Part shown: piece after piece, positions 63,541 to 64,000 of the stretch | Numbering within the stretch: the stretch's first letter is position 1 | How the letters are laid out: each line of letters begins with the position of its first letter | NCBI RefSeq assembly: GCF_963966145.1 | Contig: NC_091054.1 | Coordinates: 4,402,001-4,466,000 of the forward strand | DNA: 64,000 nt | Reading direction: 5' to 3' | From: Tenebrio molitor | Lineage: Eukaryota > Arthropoda > Insecta > Coleoptera > Tenebrionidae | Notes under the pieces: model-generated | The model's input: only the letters and a program-made list of their open reading frames with translations | What the model was told of the DNA's origin: nothing | The model's database searches: none | Program-made: the position numbers and the translations under genes

Positions 63541-64000
63541 CTTTATGATATAATACACTATTGTCCAGCATAATATGTTAGATTCAGCCAAGTGACAAAC
63601 CATTGTAACGACAAATTGGTAGTTAAGCTTGACAAGAGTGACGGCTACGCAGTTTCATAAGCTGCAGCGTTGCAGTTTCTGCTAATACAGAAATTAACGT
63701 TTTGAGTCATCAGTATTTTTGATTAATTTGGAAGAAAGTTTTTTTGTTAATTATTAGATCTCTAACTTGTTTAATGTGTGTTGACTTTCAAGATCTTTTA
63801 TCTTGTGACGTACTAATTCTCTGCAGACTTTATCCCTTTACATTACACTGGCTTTTGGACACTGGGGCGAGACCCCGCCGTCCTAAACCAACTGAAACTC
63901 GATGGCGGTAACAACCGAATCGCGGTTCGATCAATGAAACAGTCCGAAACGTCATAACGCCAAAAATCCTTTGGCTCGGATTATTTTTTGATCGGCGAAG
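63541..64000. other. Window end, nothing assigned
   Basis: No ORF of interest and no tRNA-like fold despite the G+C-rich piece near 63865-63890. Confidence 0.35.

Noticed and set aside
63860..63895. Possible tRNA fragment
   Set aside because: No complete cloverleaf or B box could be placed.

Overview
The window is animal nuclear DNA, most likely from a beetle (Coleoptera). Short GT-AG introns, A+T-rich spacers full of small inverted-repeat transposons, and exon-level matches to insect and metazoan protein families support this. The order call is inference. Almost all identifiable coding sequence is eukaryotic, and I see no prokaryotic operons, CRISPR arrays or tRNA genes.

Region 1 (1-15.1 kb) is a head-to-tail array of six C2H2 zinc-finger genes, all on the + strand, with 12-16 fingers each. 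They share a promoter block of two motifs (GAACGCAC, then GACTTTTGACAG followed by CTTGTAAACAAC) and, in four copies, a small 5' leader intron. Five copies show decayed finger sequence downstream of the present stop codon. The fingers form a four-finger higher-order repeat (A-B-C-D) that has been lengthened and shortened by unequal exchange. Copy 5 has lost its ancestral start codon and its first finger through a 7-nt deletion. MITE-like insertions sit in the spacers.

Region 2 (15.9-27.6 kb) is a compact run of conserved housekeeping and cell-biology genes: BUD31 (-), the Pumilio-like nucleolar protein penguin/PUM3 (+), synaptogyrin (-) with an RNASEK gene nested in an intron on the opposite strand, the ciliary ruler protein CCDC40 (-) with an RFX X-box in front of it, and a PRPP-synthetase-associated protein (+).

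Region 3 (27.7-42.1 kb) holds a long gene (-) whose C-terminal beta-propeller resembles PALB2 of the BRCA2 pathway, with a transposase relic and a 72-bp-arm palindrome in one intron. A 451-bp array of 11-bp repeats and a MITE follow. Then come SMNDC1/SPF30 (+), an intronless Rab6-like GTPase (-), the iron-sulfur scaffold NFU1 (-), and 4E-BP/Thor (+) with a perfect FOXO core upstream.

Region 4 (43-57.7 kb) contains a divergent five-exon GAPDH (-) and a complete 13-exon USP7 (-). USP7's large introns carry several MITEs and decayed Tc1/mariner copies.

Region 5 (57.7-64 kb) has no confident gene. It contains GC-rich patches, two doubtful short ORFs, a possible first exon and small hairpin repeats. 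It may be upstream or regulatory DNA of a gene beyond the right edge.

All splice sites were placed by eye. For the multi-exon genes reported with exon lists the reading frame closes across every junction, which is the main internal check.
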